A stretch of 64,000 nucleotides of DNA, from NCBI GenBank assembly GCA_031414805.1, contig JANOQJ010000038.1, positions 1 to 64,000 on the forward strand, in the 5' to 3' direction. Numbering within the stretch: position 1 is the first letter of the stretch; each line of letters begins with the position of its first letter. This DNA is from JAAFIW01 sp031414805. Lineage in GTDB: Bacteria > Pseudomonadota > Gammaproteobacteria > Burkholderiales > Burkholderiaceae_C. The position numbers were made by a program, and so were the translations under genes. Of this stretch, positions 15,298 to 24,525 are shown piece by piece. The notes beneath the pieces were generated by a model. That model did no database searches. It saw only the letters and a list, made by a program, of their open reading frames with translations, and was not told the DNA's origin.

Positions 15298-16665
15298 ATG
15301 CTCACCATTGTTGCCTTCTTAGTTGCCTTGGGTGTGTTGATTGCCATTCACGAGTACGGCCACTACCGCGTGGCAGTGGCGTGTGGCGTGAAGGTGCTGC
15401 GTTTTTCGGTGGGTTTTGGCAAAACCATTTATCGCTGGAAGCCGAAAAACCAGAAGAACGGACAAGACACCGAATTTGTAATTGGCCTGTTCCCCCTGGG
15501 CGGCTACGTGAAGATGCTCGACGAGCGCGAAGGCCCAGTCGATGTCCGCGAACGGCATATGGCGTTCAATACCCAGCATGTACGCAAGCGCGCGGCCATC
15601 GTGGCGGCAGGACCGGTGGCCAACTTGCTGCTAGCCATTTTTTTATACGCTGTAGTCAACTGGATTGGCGTGCAAGAGCCGCAGCCGGTCTTGGCCAGCC
15701 CGGTCGCAGGGTCAGTGGCTGCCAAAGCGGGTTTGCAAGGCGGTGAGCGCATCGAGCAGGCAGGATTTGCAGACGACGCTCTGGAGCCCGTTCAATCGTT
15801 CAGCGAACTTCACTGGTTGCTCACACGGGGCGCGCTGGATGGGCGCGATGTGCGCCTGAGTTACACGGCCCGCCCCGGCACTGCGCCGCGGGAAGCCATT
15901 TTGGACATGAGCGGCCTGGGAGCCAAAGAAGCCGATGCGCAGTTGCTGAAAAAAGTCGGCATCTTGGGGCCGTGGACCAAGCCGCTCATCGGTGAGGTGA
16001 TGCCAGGCGGCGCGGGTGAAAAAGCTGGCTTGCAGAAGAACGACCTGGTGCTGGCCATTGGCAGCACGCCCGTGGTCGACGGGCAGCAGCTGCGCCAGCT
16101 GATTCGCGCAGGCGGCGAAAGCCTCTGGCGCATTGACCGTGCCGGTCGATCGCTTGAGCTGACGGTTGCGCCCGTGTTGGAAAAAGAAGCCAGTGGGTCG
16201 GTCGGGAAAATCAACGCCTTCGTGGGTGAGCCGCCCGCCATGGTGGACGTGCGCTACGGCGTGTTTGAAGGCTTGTACCGGGGCGTGGTGCGCACCTGGG
16301 AGGTTTCTCTGCTGTCGCTGCGCATGATGGGCAAGATGCTGATTGGTGAGGCGTCGCTTAAAAATCTGAGCGGCCCGTTGACGATTGCTGACTATGCGGG
16401 CAAGTCCGCCAGCATGGGTCTGACGCAATACTTGGTGTTTTTAGCCTTGATCAGCGTGAGCCTGGGGGTGCTGAACCTGTTGCCCATTCCGGTGCTGGAT
16501 GGCGGGCACCTCATGTACTATCTTTGGGAGAGCCTGACCGGTAAAAGCGTGTCAGACGCGTGGATGGAGCGTTTGCAGCGGGGAGGGCTGGTGCTGCTGG
16601 TCATGATGATGTCGGTTGCATTCTGGAACGACGGTAGCCGCTATATTCCGCAGCTCTTTGGATAA
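15298..16665 (+). CDS. rseP: Site-2 RIP zinc metalloprotease RseP
   Basis: 455 residues. The zinc motif H18-E-Y-G-H22 sits in the first transmembrane segment, PDZ domains occupy the middle, and PIPVLDGGHL near the C-terminus supplies the third zinc ligand region. It cleaves RseA-like anti-sigma factors within the inner membrane during envelope stress, and removes remnant signal peptides. It lies between dxr and bamA, as in many proteobacteria, and may share the envelope-stress regulation of bamA. GGGAAACGCC upstream is a weak SD. Confidence 0.96.
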   Translation: MLTIVAFLVALGVLIAIHEYGHYRVAVACGVKVLRFSVGFGKTIYRWKPKNQKNGQDTEFVIGLFPLGGYVKMLDEREGPVDVRERHMAFNTQHVRKRAAIVAAGPVANLLLAIFLYAVVNWIGVQEPQPVLASPVAGSVAAKAGLQGGERIEQAGFADDALEPVQSFSELHWLLTRGALDGRDVRLSYTARPGTAPREAILDMSGLGAKEADAQLLKKVGILGPWTKPLIGEVMPGGAGEKAGLQKNDLVLAIGSTPVVDGQQLRQLIRAGGESLWRIDRAGRSLELTVAPVLEKEASGSVGKINAFVGEPPAMVDVRYGVFEGLYRGVVRTWEVSLLSLRMMGKMLIGEASLKNLSGPLTIADYAGKSASMGLTQYLVFLALISVSLGVLNLLPIPVLDGGHLMYYLWESLTGKSVSDAWMERLQRGGLVLLVMMMSVAFWNDGSRYIPQLFG

Positions 16666-16723
16666 CCTGTGAACCGGGGCTTAGCCCCCGCCGGGTCTGG
16701 CGCAAAAACAACTTCAGAATTTC

Positions 16724-19018
16724 ATGAAAAATCAACTCAATCGTTTTCACTTGCGCACGGTGTCCGGCTTGGTAGGCCTTCTATTTGCAGCCACCGCTTG
16801 GGCGGTCGACCCCTTCACCGTGAGTGACATTCGCGTAGAGGGCCTACAGCGGGTGGAGCCGGGCACGGTATTTGCCTCGCTGCCGGTGCGCGTGGGCGAG
16901 CAATACACCGACGACAAAGGTTCGGCCGCCATCCGGGCTCTGTTCGCTTTGGGTTTGTTCAAGGACGTGCGCTTGCAGGTTTCGGGCAATGTGCTGGTAG
17001 TGATTGTGGAAGAGCGGCCCACCGTGGCTGACGTGGACTTTGTAGGATCGCGCGAGTTTGAAAAAGACGCGCTGAAAAAGGCTTTGCGTGAGGTCGGCTT
17101 GGCCGATGGCAGGCCTTATGACCAGGCGCTGGTCGACCGCGCCGAGCAGGAGCTCAAGCGCCAGTACATCAACAAGAGCTTGTACGGCGCGGAAGTGGTC
17201 ACCACCGTCACCCCCATCGAGCGCAATCGCGTGAACCTGACGTTCACCGTGACAGAAGGCGCGCCCGCCAAGATCAAGGAAATCCGCGTGGTGGGCAGCA
17301 AAGCGTTCAGCGAGTCGACCCTGCGCGGCCTGTTTGACCTGGACACCGGCGGGTGGCTCAGCTGGTACACCAAATCGGATCGCTACTCCCGCGCCAAGCT
17401 GAATGCCGATCAGGAAGCGCTGCGCTCGTATTACCTGCAGCGCGGCTACCTGGAATTTCGGATCGACTCGACACAAGTAGCCATTTCGCCCGACCGGCAA
17501 GACATCAGCATCACCATCAACATCACCGAAGGCGAGCGCTTCGTGGTGTCGGCGGTGAAGCTGGAGGGCAACTACCTGACCAAAGATGACGAGTTCAAAT
17601 CGCTGGTCACCATCAAGCCCGGCGAGGCGTACAACGCCGACGATGTGGCGGAAACCACCAAGGCCTTTACCGACTACTTCGGCAGCTTTGGTTACGCTTT
17701 TGCCAACGTACAGGCCACACCAGAGATCGACCGCGTGAACAGCCGGGTGTCGTTGACGGTAACAGCCGACCCGTCGCGTCGCGCCTACGTGCGCCGCATC
17801 AATATTGCCGGCAATAACCGCACCCGCGATGAGGTGGTGCGCCGGGAATTCCGACAGTTTGAGTCGTCGTGGTACGACGGCGACAAGATCCGCCTGTCGC
17901 GCGACCGGGTGGATCGCCTGGGCTTTTTCAAAGACGTCAATGTCGAAACCGTGGATGTGCCAGGCGCGCCCGACCAGATCGATCTGAGTATCAACGTGGT
18001 GGAAAAACCCACCGGTAGCCTGCAACTCGGCGCGGCTTTTTCAAGCGCTGAAAAGCTCGGTTTGTCGTTCGGCATCAAGCAGGAAAATGCTTTTGGTTCG
18101 GGCAACTACCTGGGTGTGGACATCAACACCAGCAAGTTCAATCGCACGATTGCGGTGAACACCGTTAACCCCTACTTCACAGCAGACGGCGTGTCGCGCG
18201 CGGTTGATGCGTATTACCGCACCTCGCGTCCGTTTGAAGAGCAGGGCGGCGACTATCGCTTGAACACGGCGGGTGCGAGCGTGCGTTTCGGCGTGCCGTT
18301 CAGCGAGCAGGACACGATTTATTTTGGCGCAGGCGTGGAAAGCACCAAGATTGTTCCGGGCACCAACATTCCCGCAGCTTACCTGGCCTATGCCAACCGC
18401 TTCGGATACACCAGCACCGGCCTGCCGCTCACGGTTGGCTGGTCGAGGGACGACCGCGACAGCGCCATCGTGCCCAACCGGGGACGTCTGCAGCGCGTGG
18501 CGACCGAGTGGGGCATTGGGGGTGATGCTCGCTACCTGCGCGCCAATTACCAATACCAGCAATACATTCCGCTGAACAAGCAGTTCACCCTCGCGTTCAA
18601 TGGCGAGTTGGGTTGGGGCAAGGGCTTGGGCGGCCGTCCTTTCCCTGTTTTCAAGAACTACTACTCGGGTGGTTTGGGCTCGGTTCGCGGTTTCGAGCAG
18701 GGCACGCTGGGCCCGCGTGATGTGACCGGCGCATCAATCGGCGGCCCGCGAAAAGTCACGTTGAACGCCGAAATCATTGCGCCTTTCCCGGGCGCCGGTA
18801 ACGACAGAACTTTGCGCGTGTTTGGCTTCTTTGACGTTGGCAATGTATTTGGAGAAGACGAAAAATTTAAAACCAGCGAGTTACGGGCTTCCGCGGGTCT
18901 GGGCTTGAGTTGGATTTCTCCGATTGGCCCATTGCGCTTTGCGTATGCCCAGCCGGTCCGCAAATTCGCTGGCGATAGAATCCAGCGTTTTCAGTTTCAG
19001 ATTGGTACCTCGTTTTGA
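16724..19018 (+). CDS. bamA: Outer membrane protein assembly factor BamA
   Basis: 764 residues: signal peptide (cleavage near TAWA-VDPF), five POTRA repeats over about residues 25-345, then a 16-strand Omp85 barrel ending in a terminal Phe (FQIGTSF), the usual signal for outer-membrane insertion. GGLGSVRGFEQGTLGPRD is the conserved VRGF loop. It is the core of the BAM complex. A short stem GGGGC TTA GCCCC (16676..16688) lies in the 58-base spacer after rseP, without a T-run. Confidence 0.97.
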   Translation: MKNQLNRFHLRTVSGLVGLLFAATAWAVDPFTVSDIRVEGLQRVEPGTVFASLPVRVGEQYTDDKGSAAIRALFALGLFKDVRLQVSGNVLVVIVEERPTVADVDFVGSREFEKDALKKALREVGLADGRPYDQALVDRAEQELKRQYINKSLYGAEVVTTVTPIERNRVNLTFTVTEGAPAKIKEIRVVGSKAFSESTLRGLFDLDTGGWLSWYTKSDRYSRAKLNADQEALRSYYLQRGYLEFRIDSTQVAISPDRQDISITINITEGERFVVSAVKLEGNYLTKDDEFKSLVTIKPGEAYNADDVAETTKAFTDYFGSFGYAFANVQATPEIDRVNSRVSLTVTADPSRRAYVRRINIAGNNRTRDEVVRREFRQFESSWYDGDKIRLSRDRVDRLGFFKDVNVETVDVPGAPDQIDLSINVVEKPTGSLQLGAAFSSAEKLGLSFGIKQENAFGSGNYLGVDINTSKFNRTIAVNTVNPYFTADGVSRAVDAYYRTSRPFEEQGGDYRLNTAGASVRFGVPFSEQDTIYFGAGVESTKIVPGTNIPAAYLAYANRFGYTSTGLPLTVGWSRDDRDSAIVPNRGRLQRVATEWGIGGDARYLRANYQYQQYIPLNKQFTLAFNGELGWGKGLGGRPFPVFKNYYSGGLGSVRGFEQGTLGPRDVTGASIGGPRKVTLNAEIIAPFPGAGNDRTLRVFGFFDVGNVFGEDEKFKTSELRASAGLGLSWISPIGPLRFAYAQPVRKFAGDRIQRFQFQIGTSF

Positions 19019-19539
19019 TGATGAACTTCACTCGTTTTTTGACTGCTTCTGCCCTTGTGATGGGGGCTGCAACACTGCATCTGCCGGCCTTCGCACAAGC
19101 TGAAGGTTTTCGCATTGGTTTTGTCAACCAGGACCGCATTCTTCGCGAGGCGAACATCGCCAAAGCCGCCCAGGCCAAGCTCGAAGCCGAGTTTGCCAAG
19201 CGTGAGAAAGACCTGGCGGATGCGGGCACAACCCTGCGCACCGCATCGGAAAAATTCGAACGTGAAGCGCCCACCTTGCCCGAGAGCCAGCGCGCCGCGC
19301 GCGAAAAGTCGTTGATTGACCAGGACCGTGATTTTCAGCGCAAGCGACGGGAGTTGCAAGAAGACGCGAACGCCCGCAAAAACGAAGAGTTGCAACAGTT
19401 TTTCGAGCGCGCCAACCGCGCGGTCAAGCAAGTGGCCGAGGCTGAAAAGTACGATCTCGTGTTGCAAGAGGCGGTCTACATCAACCCCAAGCACGACATC
19501 ACTGAAAAAGTGATCAAGGCGCTGAACGCCGCGAAGTAG
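19018..19539 (+). CDS. skp: Periplasmic chaperone OmpH/Skp
   Basis: 173 residues from the ATG at 19018, whose first base is the last base of the bamA stop; the ATG at 19021 is an equal candidate. The signal peptide ends near LHLPAFAQA. A long charged alpha-helical middle (KREKDLADAGTTLRTASEKF onward) is the tentacle coiled coil of Skp. It holds unfolded outer-membrane proteins on their way to BamA. Confidence 0.93.
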   Translation: MMNFTRFLTASALVMGAATLHLPAFAQAEGFRIGFVNQDRILREANIAKAAQAKLEAEFAKREKDLADAGTTLRTASEKFEREAPTLPESQRAAREKSLIDQDRDFQRKRRELQEDANARKNEELQQFFERANRAVKQVAEAEKYDLVLQEAVYINPKHDITEKVIKALNAAK

Positions 19540-19546
19540 CGGGTTC

Positions 19547-20593
19547 ATGGGCCTTGCGCCCGGGGAACACCTCTTGGCCATACCCCTTAGCACTTTTATT
19601 GATGCGCTAGGCGGGCAACTGCACGGTGCCAGCCCTTCCGCCGAAATCAGCCGCCTGGCACCGCTGGAATCTGCGGATGCCCTAGCGTTGAGTTTCCTGA
19701 ACAACCCGAAGTACCAGCCGCAGTTGGCTGCTAGCCGCGCGGCTTGCGTGATCGTGTCGCCCGCCATGAAGGCCGCGGCAATGGCTCGCCCAGCAAGCGG
19801 CGGTGCGTGTATCGTGACCGACGAGCCGTATTTGTACTTTGCCCGCGCCACGCAACTGTTCAAGCGCCACCAAGCCCAGCGGTTTGGCGTGCGCATTCAT
19901 CCCAGCGCAGTGATCGACGATCAGGCGCACATTCACGAAACCGCCTCGATTGGCGCCCTGTGCGTGGTGGAGCGCGGTGCACGGGTGGGTGCCGATAGCG
20001 TGCTGAAGGCGCGTGTCACCCTGGGTGAGAACTGCACGGTGGGTGAGCGCTGCATCATCCATAGCGGTGTGGTGATCGGGGCTGACGGCTTTGGTTTTGC
20101 GCCGCGTCCGGCAACCGATGCAGCTGGCGCAGGTTGGGAAAAAATCGAGCAAATGGGCGCGGTTTACATTGGCAACGACGTGGAAATTGGTGCCAACACC
20201 TGCATCGACCGCGGCGCGCTGGATGACACGGTGATTGACGACGGCGTGAAGCTGGACAACCTGGTGCAGATTGGCCACAACGTGCGCGTGGGCGCGCACA
20301 CGGCCATGGCCGGGTGCGCTGGTGTGGCCGGCAGCGCAACCATCGGCGCGCACTGCACGTTGGGCGGTGGTGCAGTGGTGCTGGGGCACTTGACGCTCGC
20401 CGATCATGTGCATATTTCGGCGGCATCGGTGGTGACCCGCTCGATCTTGAAACCGGGCCACTACAGCGGCCTGTTTCCGATCGATGACAATGCCGCCTGG
20501 GAAAAAAATGCCGCCACGCTGAAGCAACTGCACCGCTTGCGCGAACGAATCAAAGCGCTGGAAGCGCTGTCAGAAAGAACAAAATCAACATGA
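19547..20593 (+). CDS. lpxD: UDP-3-O-(3-hydroxyacyl)glucosamine N-acyltransferase
   Basis: 348 residues. The N-terminal uridine-binding domain (FIDALGGQLHGA, LSFLNNPKY) is followed by left-handed beta-helix hexapeptide repeats from about residue 115 (IHPSAVIDDQAHIHETASIG) with catalytic His in QIGHNVRVG. It adds the second hydroxyacyl chain in lipid A synthesis. The start at 19547 has no strong SD and is seven bases after skp. Confidence 0.96.
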   Translation: MGLAPGEHLLAIPLSTFIDALGGQLHGASPSAEISRLAPLESADALALSFLNNPKYQPQLAASRAACVIVSPAMKAAAMARPASGGACIVTDEPYLYFARATQLFKRHQAQRFGVRIHPSAVIDDQAHIHETASIGALCVVERGARVGADSVLKARVTLGENCTVGERCIIHSGVVIGADGFGFAPRPATDAAGAGWEKIEQMGAVYIGNDVEIGANTCIDRGALDDTVIDDGVKLDNLVQIGHNVRVGAHTAMAGCAGVAGSATIGAHCTLGGGAVVLGHLTLADHVHISAASVVTRSILKPGHYSGLFPIDDNAAWEKNAATLKQLHRLRERIKALEALSERTKST

Positions 20594-21030
20594 TGGATAT
20601 CCACCAAATACTCAAACAACTCCCCCACCGCTACCCCTTCATTCTGGTTGACCGCGTGCTGGAGTTGGACAAAGGCAAACGCATCGTCGCTTTAAAAAAC
20701 GTCACCATCAACGAGCCGTTTTTCATGGGTCACTTTCCGCACCGTCCGGTGATGCCGGGCGTGTTGATGCTGGAAGCTATGGCGCAAGCGGCAGCCCTTC
20801 TGGCGTTTGATACCTTGGGCACCACGCCTGACGACAAGACCGTGTATTACTTCGCTGGCATCGACAGCGCGCGCTTCAAGCGCCCGGTCGAACCCGGCGA
20901 TCAGTTGGTGATGACCGTAGCCCTGGAGCGCTCGAAGTCTGGCATTTTCAAGTTCGGTGCGCAGGCGCATGTGGGCGCGGAGCTGGCCTGCGAGGCGCAG
21001 CTGATGTGCACCATGCGCTCGGTGGGTTGA
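20590..21030 (+). CDS. fabZ: 3-hydroxyacyl-ACP dehydratase FabZ
   Basis: 146 residues of hot-dog fold. LPHRYPFILVDRV and GHFPHRPVMPGVLMLEAMAQ contain the catalytic His and Glu. It dehydrates 3-hydroxyacyl-ACP in fatty acid elongation and competes with the Lpx acyltransferases for the same substrate. An ATGA overlap with lpxD indicates translational coupling. Confidence 0.98.
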   Translation: MMDIHQILKQLPHRYPFILVDRVLELDKGKRIVALKNVTINEPFFMGHFPHRPVMPGVLMLEAMAQAAALLAFDTLGTTPDDKTVYYFAGIDSARFKRPVEPGDQLVMTVALERSKSGIFKFGAQAHVGAELACEAQLMCTMRSVG

Positions 21031-21038
21031 ACGGACGT

Positions 21039-21833
21039 ATGAGCAACATCCACGTCACAGCCATCATTGACCCGGCGGCGCAGATCGACGCCAGCGTCAC
21101 CATCGGCCCCTACACGCTGATTGGCCCGCATGTGCGCATTGGCGCAGGCACGACGGTGGGCCCGCATTGCGTGATCGAAGGTCACACCACGATTGGTACC
21201 AATAACCGGATCTTTCAATTCGCCTCCTTAGGTGCGGTGCCGCAAGACAAAAAGTACGCGGGCGAGCCCTGCGAACTGGTCATTGGCAACGGCAACACCA
21301 TCCGCGAGTTCACCACCTTCAACATCGGCTCGCCCGGCGGCGGCGGCGTGACCCGCGTGGGCGACGACAACTGGCTGATGGCCTACGTGCACCTGGCACA
21401 CGACTGCCAGGTAGGCAACCACACGACGTTTGCCAACAACACGCAACTGGCCGGGCACGTGGTGGTGGGCGACCACACCATCCTGGGCGGTTTCACGGTG
21501 GTTCACCAGTTTGTGCGCATCGGCGCGCACAGCTTTACCGCCATGTGCTCGCTGCTGTTTGCTGACTTGCCACCGTTTGTGATGTGCCAGGGCCAGCCTG
21601 CCCAAGCCCGCACGATGAACTTTGAGGGCCTGCGGCGCCGGGGCTTTTCGGCACCCCGGTTGGCGGCGATCAAGGCCATGTACAAGTTGTTGTATCGGGA
21701 CGAGCTGACCTTGTCGCAGGCGCGGGATGCGATTGCCGATTTAGGTCAAAACGAGCCGGAAGCCCAGCCGGATGTGCTGGAGATGCTCTCATTTTTAGAG
21801 CAAACCTCGCCGCAGCGCGGCATTGTTCGCTGA
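21039..21833 (+). CDS. lpxA: UDP-N-acetylglucosamine O-acyltransferase
   Basis: 264 residues from the ATG at 21039 (MSNIHVTAIIDPAAQIDASV); a start 33 bases earlier is open but overlaps fabZ and adds nothing conserved. Hexapeptide beta-helix repeats with catalytic His in MAYVHLAHDCQVGNH, and a C-terminal helical domain (GLRRRGFSAPRLAAIKAMYK). It is the first enzyme of lipid A biosynthesis. Confidence 0.97.
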   Translation: MSNIHVTAIIDPAAQIDASVTIGPYTLIGPHVRIGAGTTVGPHCVIEGHTTIGTNNRIFQFASLGAVPQDKKYAGEPCELVIGNGNTIREFTTFNIGSPGGGGVTRVGDDNWLMAYVHLAHDCQVGNHTTFANNTQLAGHVVVGDHTILGGFTVVHQFVRIGAHSFTAMCSLLFADLPPFVMCQGQPAQARTMNFEGLRRRGFSAPRLAAIKAMYKLLYRDELTLSQARDAIADLGQNEPEAQPDVLEMLSFLEQTSPQRGIVR

Positions 21834-21837
21834 ACAT

Positions 21838-22968
21838 ATGCATGCAGCGATGGTCGCTGGGGAGGCTTCCGGTGATCTGCTGGCTGGGCTGCTACTCGAA
21901 AGCATGAAAACCCGCTGGCCCGGCCTTCAATCCGCCGGCATCGGCGGCCCGCAGATGGCCAGTCACGGTTTTCAAGCCTGGTGGCCGCACGAAAAACTGG
22001 CGGTGCGGGGTTATGTGGAGGTGCTGCGCCACTACCGCGAAATCGTCGGCATCCGCAGCCAGCTGCAGCAGCGTTTGCTCAAGCAAAAGCCCGATGTCTT
22101 CATTGGCGTTGACGCGCCCGATTTCAATCTGCAACTGGAAGCCAACCTCAAAAGCACGGGCATCAAGACAGTGCATTTCGTCTGCCCCTCCATTTGGGCG
22201 TGGCGGGCCGATCGGGTTGAAAAGATCCGCCGCGCCGCTGACCATGTGCTGTGCATCTTCCCGTTCGAGCCCGCCTTGCTGGCCCGACACGGCATTGCTG
22301 CCACCTACGTGGGCCATCCGCTGGCCAACGTCATTCCCCTGCAGCCTGACCGCGCCGCCGCGCGCCGTGTGCTGGGTTTTGCAGACGATGACACCGTGGT
22401 GGCGGTGTTGCCCGGCAGCCGTGCATCCGAGGTGCAATACCTGGCTTACAAGCTTTTCAGCGCGGTAGCCCTTATCAAAACTGCTCAAGCAGCTATTAAA
22501 TTTGTAGTGCCTGCGATTGCTTCGCTACGCCCGGCAATCGAAACCGCAGCGCGCCAAGCAGGCGTTGAGGCACGCGTGAGGATCATCACCGGCCAGTCTC
22601 ACACGGCGCTGGCTGCGTGCAACGTCACGCTGATCGCCAGCGGCACTGCCACGCTGGAAGCCGCACTGTTTAAACGCCCGATGGTCGTCGTCTACAACAT
22701 GCACCCCCTCAGTTGGCTCATCATGCGCGGCAAGCGTCTGCAGCCCTGGGTGGGCCTGCCCAACATCTTGTGCGGCGAGTTTGTGGTGCCCGAGTTCCTG
22801 CAAAACGATGCCACGCCCCAAGCGCTGGCCAACGCCACGCTGGCCTGGCTGGCCGCACCTGAGAAAATCACAGCCCTTGAGCAGCGCTTTGCACAATTGC
22901 ACACCGATTTACAGCGCGACACCGCCCAGCTAGCTACCGATGCCATTGAAAAAGTTATCCACAATTAA
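21838..22968 (+). CDS. lpxB: Lipid-A-disaccharide synthase
   Basis: 376 residues from the ATG at 21838 (MHAAMVAGEASGDLLAGLL), four bases after lpxA; an upstream in-frame TTG would overlap lpxA. CPSIWAWRADRVEKI, FPFEP and VLPGSRASEVQ are the GT19 motifs. It joins UDP-diacylglucosamine and lipid X. A 42-base repeat (22467..22508) is read as ALIKTAQAAIKFVV shortly after the GSRASEVQ motif. The last 29 bases overlap rnhB. Confidence 0.96.
   Translation: MHAAMVAGEASGDLLAGLLLESMKTRWPGLQSAGIGGPQMASHGFQAWWPHEKLAVRGYVEVLRHYREIVGIRSQLQQRLLKQKPDVFIGVDAPDFNLQLEANLKSTGIKTVHFVCPSIWAWRADRVEKIRRAADHVLCIFPFEPALLARHGIAATYVGHPLANVIPLQPDRAAARRVLGFADDDTVVAVLPGSRASEVQYLAYKLFSAVALIKTAQAAIKFVVPAIASLRPAIETAARQAGVEARVRIITGQSHTALAACNVTLIASGTATLEAALFKRPMVVVYNMHPLSWLIMRGKRLQPWVGLPNILCGEFVVPEFLQNDATPQALANATLAWLAAPEKITALEQRFAQLHTDLQRDTAQLATDAIEKVIHN
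22467..22508 (+). repeat. 42-base coding repeat, copy 5 (inside lpxB, sense)
   Basis: Starts AGCCCTTATCAAAACTGC, carries the intact core TGCTCAAGCAGCTA and ends TTTGTAGT. It is read in the TAQAAI frame. Confidence 0.88.
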
Positions 22969-23581
22969 ACGATCGGCACCCGGTGAACAAGTTGCCCTGG
23001 CGTGGGACACCAACGTGCTCATGGCGGGTGTGGACGAAGCAGGCCGTGGCCCACTGGCCGGACCGGTAGTGGCAGCTGCCGTGATGCTGGACGAACTACA
23101 GCTCATTAAAGGCCTGGCTGACTCGAAAACGCTCACCGCGCTGCGCCGCGAACGCCTGTTCGACGAAATCCGCGCCAAAGCCCTGTGTTTCTCGGTAGCC
23201 CAGGCCAGCGTGCAAGAGATTGACGAGCTGAATATTTTGCAAGCCACCTTGCTGGCCATGCAGCGCGCTGTAGCCGGCCTGCGCCTGAAACCGAGCCTGG
23301 TGCTGGTCGACGGTAACCGCCTGCCCACCCTGCCCATGCGCGCTGAAGCCATCGTGAAAGGTGATGCCAAAGTAGCCGCCATCTCCGCCGCTTCCATCCT
23401 GGCCAAAGTCACCCGCGACCGGCTGTGCCACACGCTGCATGAGGCCTACCCGGACTACGGTTTTGCCACCCACAAAGGCTACGGCACCGCCATTCACCTC
23501 GCCGCCTTGCAGACCCACGGTGCGTGCGCCGAGCACCGGCGCAGTTTTGCGCCGGTGGCGAAGGTGCTGCAAGGTCAATGA
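22940..23581 (+). CDS. rnhB: Ribonuclease HII
   Basis: 213 residues; AGVDEAGRGPLAGPVVAAAV contains the catalytic Asp-Glu pair, SASILAKVTRD the third acidic site region, and YPDYGFATHKGYGTAIH the C-terminal signature. It removes RNA from RNA:DNA hybrids and misincorporated ribonucleotides. The start ATG overlaps the end of lpxB by 29 bases in another frame, giving an N-terminal extension of about 28 residues before the fold; a later start is possible. Confidence 0.95.
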   Translation: MPLKKLSTIKRSAPGEQVALAWDTNVLMAGVDEAGRGPLAGPVVAAAVMLDELQLIKGLADSKTLTALRRERLFDEIRAKALCFSVAQASVQEIDELNILQATLLAMQRAVAGLRLKPSLVLVDGNRLPTLPMRAEAIVKGDAKVAAISAASILAKVTRDRLCHTLHEAYPDYGFATHKGYGTAIHLAALQTHGACAEHRRSFAPVAKVLQGQ

Positions 23582-23582
23582 C

Positions 23583-24377
23583 ATGACGGTCTCCGCCATC
23601 ACCCACATCGCCTCGCAGTCCAACCCCCTGCTGAAAGAGCTGCGCCGTCTGGCCCAAGACAGCACGGCGTATCGCAAGCAGGGTCGGGCCTGGCTGGAGG
23701 GCGACCATCTGTGTGATGCCGCATTTACGCGCGGCATTCAACCCGATTACGTGGTCATTTCAGAGTCCTATTGGCCACAAGCCCAGTACAAATATGCTCA
23801 AGCAGCTATCAAAACAATAGTACTGCCAGATGCAATGTTTGCCAGCATCAGCGCGCTGGAATCACCCGGCAACATGGGCTTTGTAGTGGCGCTACCGGCT
23901 GACGCGAGCCCCCAACCGCAACTGCCCAGCGTCGTGCTGGATCGCGTGCAAGACGCTGGCAATGTCGGCTCCATCTTGCGCAGCGCGGCGGCTTTTGGCT
24001 TCAAGCAGGTGCTGGCGCTCAAAGGCACGGCGGCACTGTGGGCACCCAAGGTGCTGCGTGCAGGCATGGGCGCGCATTTCGGGTTGAAGTTGGTGGAAGG
24101 ACTGGCCCTGGCAGACCTGGACGCGCTGGACCTGCCACTGCTGGTCACCAGCTCGCACCAGGGCCAGCCGCTAGAAGACCTGTGCCGCGTACCCGGCGGC
24201 CTGCCCTGGCCCTGCGCCTGGGCCATGGGCCACGAAGGGCAGGGCGTGTGCAACGAATTGGCCGCCCGTGCAAAGGTAGCCGTACGCATTTCGCAGCCGG
24301 GCGGTGAAGAGTCGTTAAATGTGGCGGCAGCGGCAGCGATTTGTTTGCACGCAAGTGTCCTAGTGCGTAATCGCTAA
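23583..24377 (+). CDS. TrmH/SpoU family RNA 2'-O-methyltransferase
   Basis: 264 residues from the ATG at 23583 (MTVSAITHIASQSNPLLKEL), directly after the rnhB stop. The N-terminal substrate-binding domain is followed by the knotted SPOUT domain: motif 1 DAGNVGSILRSAAAFGF, motif 2 AMGHEGQGV, motif 3 ISQPGGEESLNVAAAAAI. It methylates a ribose 2'-OH in rRNA or tRNA (RlmB/TsnR-like); the target cannot be read from sequence. Residues about 66-80 come from a 42-base repeat read as AQYKYAQAAIKTIV. Confidence 0.9.
   Translation: MTVSAITHIASQSNPLLKELRRLAQDSTAYRKQGRAWLEGDHLCDAAFTRGIQPDYVVISESYWPQAQYKYAQAAIKTIVLPDAMFASISALESPGNMGFVVALPADASPQPQLPSVVLDRVQDAGNVGSILRSAAAFGFKQVLALKGTAALWAPKVLRAGMGAHFGLKLVEGLALADLDALDLPLLVTSSHQGQPLEDLCRVPGGLPWPCAWAMGHEGQGVCNELAARAKVAVRISQPGGEESLNVAAAAAICLHASVLVRNR
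23780..23821 (+). repeat. 42-base coding repeat, copy 6 (inside SpoU methyltransferase, sense)
   Basis: Starts AGCCCAGTACAAATATGC, carries the intact TGCTCAAGCAGCTA core and ends CAATAGT. It is read in the same AQAAI frame as the dxr and lpxB copies. Confidence 0.87.
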
Positions 24378-24525
24378 ACAGCCGACACCTATAATCGTGG
24401 GCTTTCCAAAACCCCACGCCCCAAGCGCAACGCCTGCACTTATTTCACCAACAGCACGCCGCCAGGATTCGTCTTCCAGACTGTCTTGTGTGCTTGGGAG
24501 CACCGTCAACCATACGGAGAACCCA

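Noticed and set aside
15273..15746. 157-codon frame overlapping rseP
   Set aside because: Frame-shifted shadow of rseP, rich in Arg and Cys, no family features.
24397..24525. 43-codon N-terminal extension of CarA
   Set aside because: No similarity to CarA N-termini; the GTG at 24526 has a proper SD and begins the conserved PAILALADGTVF segment.
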